From positions 143,220-207,219 of the forward strand of contig JADLFW010000040.1 in NCBI GenBank assembly GCA_020849615.1: DNA of 64,000 nt. Direction: 5' to 3'. Under the pieces are notes generated by a model, which saw only the letters and a list, made by a program, of their open reading frames with translations, did no database searches and had not been told where the DNA came from. The translations under genes and the position numbers were made by a program. Source of the DNA: Phycisphaerales bacterium (lineage in GTDB: Bacteria > Planctomycetota > Phycisphaerae > Phycisphaerales > UBA1924). Positions 19,339 through 30,878 of this stretch are shown here, piece by piece; position 1 is the stretch's first letter, and every line of letters starts with the position of its first letter.

Positions 19339-19431
19339 AGAACGTGATGGGGAAGTAACTGGGGCTTCCCGGGGCCCCCAGCGGCTCCGTGAAGGGTGAA
19401 AGGATAGCCGCTCAGCCCACAAACGGCGAGC

Positions 19432-19845
19432 CTACGGGCGGCCTTTCCGGCGCTCCTCCGCGGCCGCCCGCTCGAGCCGTTCCTGGCGCTGCGTGGCGCG
19501 GATGATCCGCACCAGCGCGGCGGCGAATCCGATGCTCAATCCTCCCAGCACCCACCCCGGAATGTGACCCTGCCAGCGCCCGATCACCCACCCAAGCCCG
19601 GCTCCGGCCAGGATCGTGAAGATGAAGTCCATCGCGATGCCCCACGCCCGGCCCACCCCGGAGAGGCTGGATGACGATGAGGGCTGGTCGTGCGTGCGGC
19701 CCGCGCCGGGCCGCTCCTTGAGCACATCGGGGATGTCGGGCGGTGGGGGCGGCTCGTGCCAGGTCTGCGCGAACGACTTCTCGGGGTCGAGCTCATCGCC
19801 GCCGGGCCCGTCCAATCCGTCGTCATCCCGCGGCGCATCGGCCAT
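19432..19845 (-). CDS. AtpZ/AtpI-family F0F1 assembly protein
   Basis: This 137-residue protein starts at ATG 19845, eleven bases after the alaS stop. Its first 70 residues are acidic and Pro/Ser-rich. Two membrane helices follow (about 75-92 and 100-117: AMDFIFTILAGAGLGWVIGRW and PGWVLGGLSIGFAAALVRI), separated by a short loop, and then a basic tail. The pattern F-x-GAGLGW-x-IGRW is typical of AtpZ (DUF4149/AtpQ-like) proteins that precede atpI-atpB in many operons. AtpZ is thought to form a magnesium or calcium channel or assembly factor with AtpI. Confidence 0.82.
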   Translation of the reverse strand: MADAPRDDDGLDGPGGDELDPEKSFAQTWHEPPPPPDIPDVLKERPGAGRTHDQPSSSSSLSGVGRAWGIAMDFIFTILAGAGLGWVIGRWQGHIPGWVLGGLSIGFAAALVRIIRATQRQERLERAAAEERRKGRP

Positions 19846-19856
19846 GGCCCGCCTCG

Positions 19857-22847
<2,991 letters not shown>

Positions 22848-23075
22848 GCCGGGCGAAGCTCCCTCGGGTGGGGGGTCGTCTGTACGCAGGGGCGGCGTAG
22901 CGCCGCAACGGTGTGGGGCGGGCCCGGCAGTCCTTACGGCCGGTCCCGGGCGTGAACGGGCCAATGGTAGCGGCGTCATCGATGCGCCGTGGTCGGTGCA
23001 CGTTCGGGCCCCGCCGCTCCGATAAACTCCCCTGCCGGCGGGCGCTTCACGCCCGGCGACCACCAAGGGGACGGG

Positions 23076-24491
23076 ATGCGACAGTTTGATCTCTGTGTCA
23101 TCGGTTCGGGCCCGGCGGGCCAGAAGGCCGCGATCCAGGCCGCCAAGCTCGGCAAGCGCGTTTGCGTGATCGAGCAGCGCGAGGAGGTGGGAGGGGCCAC
23201 CATCAACACCGGCACCATCCCCTCCAAGGCCCTCCGCGAGGCCATCCTGCGCACGCTCGACCGCGCCTCGGCCATGCCCACCGCGGCCCTCTTCACCGCC
23301 GCCCGCGAGTTCACCTTCGACAAGCTCATGGACTCCTGCCGACAGGTCATGAACGCCGAGATCGAGATCGTCCGGCGCCATTTCGTCAGCAACCGGATCG
23401 AGCTGGTCACGGGCCGGGCCCGGTTCACCGACCCCGCCACCATTGAGGTCAATAGCGCTCACGGCCAGGAGACGATCCGCGCCGAGCGGTTCATCATCGC
23501 GGTCGGCACCACCCCGACCAAGCCCGACGACATCCCGTTCGATCCCACCAACATCGTCACCTCTGATGAGCTGCTCAAGCTCCCCACGCTCCCGCACTCG
23601 CTCATGGTCGTCGGCGGCGGCGTCATCGGCACCGAGTACGCCTCCATGCTCGCCGCCCTGGGCGTGAAGGTCACCCTCATCGAGGGCCGGGCCCGGCTGC
23701 TCGACTTCATCGATGCCGAGATCGCCGAAGCCCTCCAGTACCACCTCCGCCAGGCGGGCGTCACCCTGCGCCTGGGTGAAAAGGTCGTGTCGATCCGCGC
23801 CGTCGAGGCGGCGCCCGGGGCCCGGGCCAAGGACAACATGATGGCCGAGGCCACGCTTGAGAGCGGTAAAACGCTCCGTGCCGACTGCCTGCTCTACGCC
23901 ATCGGCCGCCACGGCGCCACCGAGAACCTCAATCTCGCGGCGGCCGGTCTCACTGCCGACAACCGCGGCCGCATCAAGGTCGATGAGACCTTCCGCACCT
24001 CCGTCGAGTCCATCTACGCCTGCGGCGATGTCATCGGCTTCCCAGCCCTGGCCTCGACCAGCATGGAGCAGGGCCGCATTGCCGCGTGCCGGGCCTTCGG
24101 CCAGCGCTGCGAGAGCGTCGAGGAGCTCCTCCCCTACGGCATCTACGCCATCCCGGAGATCTCGATGGTCGGCTGGACCGAAGAACGACTGACCCAGGAG
24201 AACATCCCCTACGAGTCCGGCGTCGCCCAGTACAAGGAGATCGCCCGCGGCCAGCTGCTCGGCGATGAGATCGGCATGCTCAAGCTGCTGATCCACCAGG
24301 AGAGCCACGCCATCCTCGGTGTGCACATCATCGGCACCGGCGCCACCGAGCTCGTCCACATCGGACAGTGCGCCATGGCCTTCAAGGCCACCGTCGAGTA
24401 CTTTGTCAACGCCGTCTTCAACTACCCCACGCTGGCCGAGTGCTACAAGGTGGCCGCGCTCAACGGGCTCAACAAACTCAAGGGCGTGTGA
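23076..24491 (+). CDS. sthA: Soluble pyridine nucleotide transhydrogenase
   Basis: This 471-residue FAD flavoprotein moves hydride between NADPH and NAD. It has the FAD motif CVIGSGPAGQKAAIQAAKLG and the second nucleotide motif VVGGGVIGTEYASMLAALG near residue 183. The redox-disulfide region of lipoamide dehydrogenases is replaced by GGATINTGTIPSKALREA: both cysteines are missing, which is the hallmark of SthA/UdhA compared with dihydrolipoamide dehydrogenase. The C-terminal dimerisation domain has GTGATELVHIGQ and NYPTLAECYKVAALNG. Translation starts at ATG 23076 after AAGGGG; the longer frame to 22989 lacks family sequence. Confidence 0.95.
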   Translation: MRQFDLCVIGSGPAGQKAAIQAAKLGKRVCVIEQREEVGGATINTGTIPSKALREAILRTLDRASAMPTAALFTAAREFTFDKLMDSCRQVMNAEIEIVRRHFVSNRIELVTGRARFTDPATIEVNSAHGQETIRAERFIIAVGTTPTKPDDIPFDPTNIVTSDELLKLPTLPHSLMVVGGGVIGTEYASMLAALGVKVTLIEGRARLLDFIDAEIAEALQYHLRQAGVTLRLGEKVVSIRAVEAAPGARAKDNMMAEATLESGKTLRADCLLYAIGRHGATENLNLAAAGLTADNRGRIKVDETFRTSVESIYACGDVIGFPALASTSMEQGRIAACRAFGQRCESVEELLPYGIYAIPEISMVGWTEERLTQENIPYESGVAQYKEIARGQLLGDEIGMLKLLIHQESHAILGVHIIGTGATELVHIGQCAMAFKATVEYFVNAVFNYPTLAECYKVAALNGLNKLKGV

Positions 24492-24501
24492 TGTCCGCCG
24501 T

Positions 24502-25038
24502 TCATCGCCCGGGTCTCGAGCGCGCGATGTCGAGCAGCCCGAGCAGGCGCGTGGAGGTCAGAATCACCTCGGCCCATTTCTCAAAAGTCACGGGGAGCTC
24601 CTTCAGCGTGTAGCGGTACAGCGACAGGTCCAAGACCGCGCCGCTTTGGCCCCGCTTCATCACCGCGAACTGCACGTTCTGCGCCTCCGAAACGCCGAAG
24701 ATGGACCGGCTGATGAGCCCACCGGGCTCTACCGTCGTGCGCGGCTCGCTCAGCATCAGCGAGCCGTTGCACGCCTCGCGGATCGCGGTGAGCTGCGTCC
24801 GCTCCACCTCGGCGATCATCAGCGTCATGTCGGTGCCCATCGCCAACAGCCGCCGGATGATGAGTTGGTCGGGCAGTTCCTCGCACCTCAGCTCGATGCC
24901 CGACGGGATGGGTTCTTCCCGCCACCGCATCGGCAGGTATAGCTCGAACTCCGGCCACCAGGCGTGGGTGATCTTCCCTGATTCATCCAGGGTCAGCCGG
25001 CCACGAATCGCCGGAGTGATTTTGGCCGCGTCATCCAC
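24502..25038 (-). CDS. Hypothetical protein
   Basis: I do not recognise a family for this 178-residue soluble protein. It starts at GTG 25038, with AGAGGAG 8 bases upstream. The sequence is balanced and foldable, with IRGRLTLDESGKITHAWWPEFEL at the N-terminus, a central AEVERTQLTAIREACNG block and VTFEKWAEVILTSTRLLGLLDI at the end. No membrane segment or cysteine cluster is visible. It is convergent with sthA (10 bases between the stops), and its start lies 48 bases from the divergent delta-prime gene. Confidence 0.75.
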   Translation of the reverse strand: MDDAAKITPAIRGRLTLDESGKITHAWWPEFELYLPMRWREEPIPSGIELRCEELPDQLIIRRLLAMGTDMTLMIAEVERTQLTAIREACNGSLMLSEPRTTVEPGGLISRSIFGVSEAQNVQFAVMKRGQSGAVLDLSLYRYTLKELPVTFEKWAEVILTSTRLLGLLDIARSRPGR

Positions 25039-25086
25039 GGGCTTGCTCCTCTCTCGCCTCGAGTTGCGCCGTTACACTACCGCGCC

Positions 25087-26268
25087 GTGGCCAAACGCTC
25101 CCGTGCCTCATCCAAGCCCGCCCCCGAAGTCGCCATCCCCGCGCCCGAGCTGCCGCCGCACCCCAGGCCGGTGCCGCTGAGTTCCATCCAGGGCCAGGAC
25201 CGCGCCCTGGCGACGCTGGATGCCGCGCTGCGATCCGGACGCCTGCACCACGCCTGGATCTTTCACGGCCCGTCCGGCGTCGGGAAGTTCACGACGGCCC
25301 TCGCCTTCGCGGCGGTGCTGTTGGACCCCACCAGCACCGAGTCGCTCTCGGGGGGGATCCAGCCCGATCCCGACAGCCCGGTGCAGCGATTGCTCGCGTC
25401 GGGCACGCACCCCGACCTCCACATCATCACCAAGGAGCTCTCGATCTTCAGCGAGGATGCCGATGTCCGCAAGAGCAAGCAGATCACCATCCCCAAGAAT
25501 GTGATCGACACGCACCTGCTGGGCCCGGCCGCCCTTTCGCCGACGCTCCGGCACACGCCGGCGCCCCGGGCCTCCAAGGTCTTCATTGTCGATGAAGCCG
25601 AGCTCCTCGACCGCTCGCCCAACAATGCGCCCACGCAGAACGCGATCCTCAAGACCCTCGAAGAGCCCCCGCCCGGCACGGTCATCATCCTTGTCACCAG
25701 CAGCGAGGACCGCCTGCTGCCGACCATCCGCTCGCGCTGCCAGCGTGTGGGGTTCGGCCCGCTCGAGCCCGCCGCGATGCGCAAGTGGATGGCCGGGCGC
25801 GGGCTGGAGGTCGAGGCCCGGCTGCGCGACTGGCTCATCGGTTTCAGCGAGGGCTCGCCGGGCGTGCTGCTCGCGGCGATCGAGGGGGGCTTCTACGCCT
25901 GGTTCCAGGCCCTCGAACCCATGCTCGACACGACGCAGCGGGGCGGCTACGACCCCGACCTCGGCCCGACCATGGCCCGGCTCGCCGATGACTGGGCCAA
26001 GGCGTGGGTCGAGGCCAACGAGCTGGCGAGCAAGGAATCGGCGAACCGCGCGGGCGCGCGCTGGATCCTCCGGCTGCTGAGCGCCTGGCTCCGCGGCGGT
26101 CTGCGCCGCGCCGAGTCGGCCTCGCGCCACGCCGAGGCGATCGACCTGGTCCGCCAGGCCGAGCGGCGGCTTGATTCGAGCGTCCAGCTCGCGTTCGTAA
26201 TGGAGAGTCTGTCCGCGGAGCTTGCCGGGCTGTTCGCGGCGGAACGGGCCGCGGCCCGGGCCGGGTGA
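25087..26268 (+). CDS. holB: DNA polymerase III delta-prime subunit (clamp loader ATPase-like)
   Basis: This 393-residue AAA+ protein begins its core with SIQGQDRALATLDAALRSGRLHHAWIF and a Walker A HGPSGVGKFT near residue 60. VFIVDEAELL gives the Walker B-like segment, NAILKTLEEPPPGTVIILVTS the sensor 1 region, and TIRSRCQRVGF the SRC motif of clamp-loader subunits. The four-Cys zinc module between Walker A and B, found in E. coli delta-prime and DnaX, is absent. A residue stretch between Walker A and B (about 80-140) is longer than usual. The start is GTG 25087. The stop is 7 bases from the convergent fliS stop. Confidence 0.85.
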   Translation: MAKRSRASSKPAPEVAIPAPELPPHPRPVPLSSIQGQDRALATLDAALRSGRLHHAWIFHGPSGVGKFTTALAFAAVLLDPTSTESLSGGIQPDPDSPVQRLLASGTHPDLHIITKELSIFSEDADVRKSKQITIPKNVIDTHLLGPAALSPTLRHTPAPRASKVFIVDEAELLDRSPNNAPTQNAILKTLEEPPPGTVIILVTSSEDRLLPTIRSRCQRVGFGPLEPAAMRKWMAGRGLEVEARLRDWLIGFSEGSPGVLLAAIEGGFYAWFQALEPMLDTTQRGGYDPDLGPTMARLADDWAKAWVEANELASKESANRAGARWILRLLSAWLRGGLRRAESASRHAEAIDLVRQAERRLDSSVQLAFVMESLSAELAGLFAAERAAARAG

Positions 26269-26275
26269 CCGCGGC

Positions 26276-26755
26276 TCAGCCCTGAACGCTCAGCGTGCGG
26301 CGCGGCGCATCCGGGCCCGGCGCGGGCCCGGCGTCGGTCGCGGGCCGGGCCGGGGCCTGTGCCGTGCGGCGCTCCTCGGCGAGTTTCTGCATCAGCATCG
26401 CCCAGGTCTCGCGCTCGAACTCGAGGAGTTCGATCGCCTTGTCCACCTTGGCGACATCCTTCTCGAAGCTACCCTCGACGAGCAGCGTGTAGATGAACGT
26501 GTAGACGCCGCGGACCTTGGCCGCGAGCTCGGGGTCGATCTCGTCGCGGACCGTCGTGATGAGCTCCATCACGATGTCGCGCGACTGCGAGAGCCCGGTG
26601 TAGCTTGCTTCGTAGTCCTTGCGCGTGATGCCGTCGCGGCCCTGCCGCGCGAACTTGATGCCCCCGTCGAGCAGCATGAGGCGCAGCTCCTCCGGCGTGG
26701 CCGTGAGGACCTTGGTCTTCAGGTAGGCGTTGGCGTTCTGGGTTCCGGCGGTCAT
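26276..26755 (-). CDS. fliS: Flagellar export chaperone FliS
   Basis: This 159-residue helical chaperone binds the C-terminus of flagellin and prevents its polymerisation before export. It begins NANAYLKTKVLTATPEELRLMLLDGGIKFARQG, which matches FliS proteins in length and pattern, and continues with ASYTGLSQSRDIVMELITTV and VYTFIYTLLVEGSFEKD. The tail (about 125-159) is Pro/Ala-rich and disordered. It directly follows fliD on the same strand, 58 bases downstream, as in most flagellar gene clusters. Confidence 0.95.
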   Translation of the reverse strand: MTAGTQNANAYLKTKVLTATPEELRLMLLDGGIKFARQGRDGITRKDYEASYTGLSQSRDIVMELITTVRDEIDPELAAKVRGVYTFIYTLLVEGSFEKDVAKVDKAIELLEFERETWAMLMQKLAEERRTAQAPARPATDAGPAPGPDAPRRTLSVQG

Positions 26756-26813
26756 GCGTGCGTTCTATCGGCCCCGGGGGCGTCCATCTTCACTCCGCGG
26801 TTGCGCCGGCCCG

Positions 26814-29681
26814 TCACCCGACCCGCGAGATCCCCGACAGCGCGCTCTGCTGCGACTGCAGCTGCCCGATCGCCTGCTCCATGGCGATGAACTGCCGCTG
26901 CAGGACCTGCCGGCGCACCTCCAGCCGGGCGTCCATGGCCTCGATGCGCTTGTTCTGCGAGCTGATCTGGTTGTCCAGCGTCTTGCCGCGCCGCGTCAGC
27001 ACGCCGTCGACGCTGTCGAGGTACTTCTTGCCCAGCTCCTCGATCTGGCCCACCACCCCCAGCGCGGTGAACGTCTCCTTCCCCGTGGGGTCGCTCGCCG
27101 TGATGCCCCCGCCCAGGTCCTTGGTTGTGGAGGTCGTGGAGGTGCGGGCCGCGAAGAGGGCCTCTACGCTCGCCGGGTCCTGCTCCATGGCGGCCCGGAA
27201 CTTGGCGGTGTCGAGCTCGAGCTTGCCCCCCGAGCCGATCTTGAGGCCGATGTCGGTCAGGCGGCTGTAGGTGCCGCTGGCGCCGATGGCCTTGCCCTGG
27301 ATCACGCGGTACAGCTCGTTGCGCAGCTGCAGCGCCGTCGAGTCCCCGATCAGCGGGCCCGACCGCTTGGTCGTGTCGTCGTAGCGCGTCTGGAAGTCCA
27401 CGCGCCCGATCACATCGTTGAACGCCGAGATGAACGAGTTGACCTTGCCCTCGATCGCCGACGTGTCCTTGGACACCGTCAGCGTCACCGGCTCCGCGGA
27501 GACCGACTTCAGGTCGATCTTCACCCCCTGGATCACCCCGTCGAGCGTGTTGGATGAACGCGTCAGCGCGATCGCCCGGGCCGGGTCGGAGGAGCCGAAG
27601 AACACCCGGGCGTCCTCGCCGGCGTCGAGCGTCCGCATCCCCAGGTCCAGCCCGCCCGAGTCCAGCAGGAACCGCCCCGACCGCCCCGTCGCCTCGCTCA
27701 CGAAGTTCAGCCGGAACGGCGTGCTGCCCGAGCCGTCGCGGATGATCGACACCGCGACGCCGGGCCTGGCGGCGTTGATCTTGTCCGCCACCTGCTGCAG
27801 CGTGTCCGTCGCCGCGAACGTCACCGTCCGCTCGTACGACCCGTTGATCTTGTTCTGGACGCCCGTCCCCGCGGCCTCGCCCGCCAGGTTCAGCGCCTTG
27901 GCGACCCCGCCGTTGACATCCTCGATCTTGATCTTGCTCGCCCCCGTCGCGCCCCCGGCCAGGCTCTCGATGATCTCGACGCCATCGCCCCCCGCGTTGA
28001 TCCGGGCCGTGATCCCCAGCCCGCGCGAGTTGAGCAGGTCGATCAGGTCGCCCACCGTCTTCTGGTTGTCGCTGACATCGATGTTCTGCACGACGCCCGC
28101 CGAGTCGGTGATGCGGATCCGCCCCGTCCCGATCCCCTTGCCGTTGTTCAGCGAGGAGAGCAGCGTCGTGCGGCCCACGTACTGCCGCTGCAGGTTGGCG
28201 CCGGTCACCGATGACGCCGCCACCCCCGTCGCGCCCGTCGAGATCCCCAGCGAGGCCGCCGTGTCGCTCCCGCCCGTGCCCGTGATCGTCAGATTGCTCG
28301 TGCCGCCGGTCGTGTCGGTGATCACCAGGCCGGTGCCCTTGCTGTTGATCGCGACCTCGAGCCGGGCCCGGCCCGACACCGTCCCCGAGGCCGCCGAGAT
28401 CGCCGCGGCGATCTGCTCCAGCGTGCTGTCCGTGGAGATGGTCAATGTCCCGGTGAAGCCGTCCCGGGCCGTGAAGTTCAGGACCCCATCTCCCGTCACG
28501 CCGCTGCCGCCGTTGATCCCGCGCGTGAGGGTCGAGGTCAGCCCGGCCAGCACCCGGCTTCCGTTCAGCGTGCCGGTGGCCGTCGAGCCCAGCAGCCCCA
28601 GGTCCCTCGCCGTGCTCTCGCTGTTCTCCTCGACCGTGATGCTGGTGGTCGCGCTGGCGCTGTCGGCGATTTTCAGCCGCGTGCCATCGGCGGAGATCGA
28701 GGCCCGCACCGTCGTGAACCCCGCGGCCTGGAGGGCATCGTTGATGCGCGTGAGCACGCCGCCCACCGTCGACACCGCGCCCTCCACCTTCTTCTCGGAG
28801 GAGTCGTACTTGTCGCCGATGTTGACCTTCACCAGCGTCGGGCCCGAGCCCGTGTCCACCTTGATCTTGAAGTCGAACGCGGCCGAGCCGACCTGGTTGT
28901 CGGCGTAGACGCCGTTGCCGTCGTTGAGGATCGACAGCGCCGTGCCGCTCGCCATGAAGTAGACCTGCGATCCCGTCAGCGTCCCCGCCGCCGTCCCCGC
29001 GATCCCCAGGCTCGCCGCCGTCGTCGATCCCAGCCCGTTGGCGATCGTCACGTTCCCGCCCGCGGCGTCCTTGATCACGAACTTGCCGTCGTTCACGCTC
29101 GCCGTCACCGCCGCGGTGCCGTTGCTGTTGATCGCGTCCAGCACATCGGCGACCGTGATCGCCTTCGACAGGTCCACCGTCGCCGACTTGCCCGTCGAGT
29201 CGGTCACCAGGATCTTGCCGCGCTCCACCCCCGCCCCGCCGTTCAGGTCGGCCAGCGAGGTGTCGCGGTCGAGCCGCGCCAGCGCAGACTCGAATGTGAA
29301 CGAGGTGGCGCCCATCGCCACCGAGTCCTTGTCGCCGAACCCCTGCGACAGCATCTGCTGCGAAGTCACCAGCCGGTCGACCAGGAACGAGTAGCTCCCC
29401 TGCCCCGCGCCCACGCTGGCGATCGCCGTCAGCACCTTCTCGTCCGAGCTGGCCGCCGCCGTGGTCTGGAAGGTCTTCTCCTGGCGGAACAGGGCCGCCG
29501 CCGTCTTCAGCGCGCTCAGCTTGCTGTTGATGTCCAGGAAGCTGCTCTGCTGCAGTTGCAGCTGCGCCATCCGCTGCTGGGCCAGGATCTTCGGCCGCGA
29601 CTCGATGGCCAGCAGCTGGTTGATCAGCGAACCGGAATCGATCCCGCTGAACGGGCCCACGCTCGACGAAATTCCGCTCAT
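26814..29681 (-). CDS. fliD: Flagellar hook-associated protein 2 (filament cap), unusually long
   Basis: This 955-residue protein is the filament-capping protein that helps flagellin assemble at the tip. The N-terminus has FSGIDSGSLINQLLAIESRP, the FliD signature, followed by a coiled-coil segment. The C-terminus has a matching FliD_C region with FQTRYDDTTKRSGPLIGDSTALQLRNELYR and a final coiled coil (ISSQNKRIEAMDARLEVRRQVLQ). The middle (about residues 130-620) is made of Gly/Thr/Ser-rich beta repeats resembling flagellin IN motifs, for example KSATVDLSKAITVADVLDAI. Usual FliD is 450-700 residues, so the exposed domains are much enlarged. The start overlaps a small upstream gene in an ATGA. 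Confidence 0.95.
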   Translation of the reverse strand: MSGISSSVGPFSGIDSGSLINQLLAIESRPKILAQQRMAQLQLQQSSFLDINSKLSALKTAAALFRQEKTFQTTAAASSDEKVLTAIASVGAGQGSYSFLVDRLVTSQQMLSQGFGDKDSVAMGATSFTFESALARLDRDTSLADLNGGAGVERGKILVTDSTGKSATVDLSKAITVADVLDAINSNGTAAVTASVNDGKFVIKDAAGGNVTIANGLGSTTAASLGIAGTAAGTLTGSQVYFMASGTALSILNDGNGVYADNQVGSAAFDFKIKVDTGSGPTLVKVNIGDKYDSSEKKVEGAVSTVGGVLTRINDALQAAGFTTVRASISADGTRLKIADSASATTSITVEENSESTARDLGLLGSTATGTLNGSRVLAGLTSTLTRGINGGSGVTGDGVLNFTARDGFTGTLTISTDSTLEQIAAAISAASGTVSGRARLEVAINSKGTGLVITDTTGGTSNLTITGTGGSDTAASLGISTGATGVAASSVTGANLQRQYVGRTTLLSSLNNGKGIGTGRIRITDSAGVVQNIDVSDNQKTVGDLIDLLNSRGLGITARINAGGDGVEIIESLAGGATGASKIKIEDVNGGVAKALNLAGEAAGTGVQNKINGSYERTVTFAATDTLQQVADKINAARPGVAVSIIRDGSGSTPFRLNFVSEATGRSGRFLLDSGGLDLGMRTLDAGEDARVFFGSSDPARAIALTRSSNTLDGVIQGVKIDLKSVSAEPVTLTVSKDTSAIEGKVNSFISAFNDVIGRVDFQTRYDDTTKRSGPLIGDSTALQLRNELYRVIQGKAIGASGTYSRLTDIGLKIGSGGKLELDTAKFRAAMEQDPASVEALFAARTSTTSTTKDLGGGITASDPTGKETFTALGVVGQIEELGKKYLDSVDGVLTRRGKTLDNQISSQNKRIEAMDARLEVRRQVLQRQFIAMEQAIGQLQSQQSALSGISRVG

Positions 29682-29887
29682 GCATCCATCCCGATCCGGC
29701 GCCGCCGGCTCTTCCCGCCGTCACTCCCGGCCTCCGCCCGCCCCGCCGCGCGACGGCGGCCGCCCGGCACATCGAGCCCGCGGCGGCGCAGCTCCATCAT
29801 GTCGGTCGCCCAGCGGGTCACCACCCGGCCGTACAGGTGTCGGATACGCATCTCATCCAATCGGCAGATCTCGGCATCCCGGGTCAC
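29678..29887 (-). CDS. Small protein coupled to fliD
   Basis: This 69-residue frame starts at GTG 29887 with a strong GGAAGGAG 7 bases upstream. Its TGA overlaps the fliD ATG (ATGA at 29678-29681), which indicates translational coupling. The sequence is VTRDAEICRLDEMRIRHLY at the start, then a helical RWATDMMELRRRGLD and a basic tail ending SRRRRIGMDA. No family is recognised. The strong ribosome-binding site and the coupled stop make it a real gene, and its position suggests a flagellar role. Confidence 0.7.
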   Translation of the reverse strand: MTRDAEICRLDEMRIRHLYGRVVTRWATDMMELRRRGLDVPGGRRRAAGRAEAGSDGGKSRRRRIGMDA

Positions 29888-30182
29888 AAGCAGGCTCCTT
29901 CCCGCTGTGGGAGTCGGGCCGCCGCATCCCGGGCCGCCGGCGATGCTCGGGCCCGACCGGCCCGCATCCTCCATCGGCGCTTCCGGGCCGCCGCTTCGGG
30001 CGGCGTGCTCCCCGCCTCGGGATAACAGGTGACCTTCCCGGGCGGGTGATCCCCCCGCAACCCGGGGTCGCCTAGCCTTGTTTTCGTGGTCCGGCCCGCA
30101 CCGTCCGCGAATTCCGGGCGTACGACAGTCAACGCCATTCCGCGCCGGACCGATGACCCGCTTCCGATCCCGAGGAGCTTCC

Positions 30183-30866
30183 ATGCTTCCCCTGCCGCCC
30201 AGGCCCGTACGGATGCTGACCGCCGCCATCTGCGCCATCGTGCTGCTCAGCGCGCTCGCCACGGCCGTACTCGCAATCGTCGTGCCGCCCAAACCAGCCT
30301 GGACCTTCGTCACCTTCGAACTCGTCATCGCGGTCTGCTGCGCCCTCGCCCTGCCCTTCGGGCGCGGGGCCTATCGCGATGGGCCTGGCCTGGCCCTCAT
30401 CTGCTTTGCGGGCGCGATTTTCGCCGGTTCGGTTTTGGGATATCTCAGTGTCCACGGAGTCTTGGGAACAACCTCCCTCAAACTGTGGGTGTTGGTGAGA
30501 GTTGCGCTCGCCGGCGTCATCGGCGCTGCCGCCGTAGGAATCGTGCTGATACGCAACCCCAGATCATGGGGGGTGCTCGCGAAGGGCCTGGCCCTGCTTT
30601 CTCCGCTCCTGGTCATCGCCGCGGTCGTCGGGGCCCGGAAGCTGGGTGTGCCCGCGATCACCCGCGCCGCCGACAAGCTCATTGGGCTCACGGCTCCGCT
30701 CACTCAGCCGGGCCAGGGCCTCGGCGAAGCCATCCGCCTGGGCGCGATCATCATCCTCGGGGTCATCGCCGGCGGGCTCTTCTGCGCGGGCCTGCACTTC
30801 ATCATCCGCGCGTTCGAGATCTGCCGCGAGCCCGAGGCGCAGCAGTCCGCCGCTCAGCCGGCGTGA
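30183..30866 (+). CDS. Hypothetical polytopic membrane protein
   Basis: This 227-residue protein has six likely membrane helices, for example LTAAICAIVLLSALATAVLAIVV, FVTFELVIAVCCALALPFG, LALICFAGAIFAGSVLGYL, LWVLVRVALAGVIGAAAVGIVL, VLAKGLALLSPLLVIAAVVG and IRLGAIIILGVIAGGLFCAG. It starts at ATG 30183 behind GAGGAG. No family motif is recognised, and there are no obvious conserved charged residues inside the helices. It is divergent from the fliD operon and convergent with the short aldehyde dehydrogenase gene, so its context is uninformative. Confidence 0.75.
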   Translation: MLPLPPRPVRMLTAAICAIVLLSALATAVLAIVVPPKPAWTFVTFELVIAVCCALALPFGRGAYRDGPGLALICFAGAIFAGSVLGYLSVHGVLGTTSLKLWVLVRVALAGVIGAAAVGIVLIRNPRSWGVLAKGLALLSPLLVIAAVVGARKLGVPAITRAADKLIGLTAPLTQPGQGLGEAIRLGAIIILGVIAGGLFCAGLHFIIRAFEICREPEAQQSAAQPA

Positions 30867-30878
30867 CCCGACCCGGGG

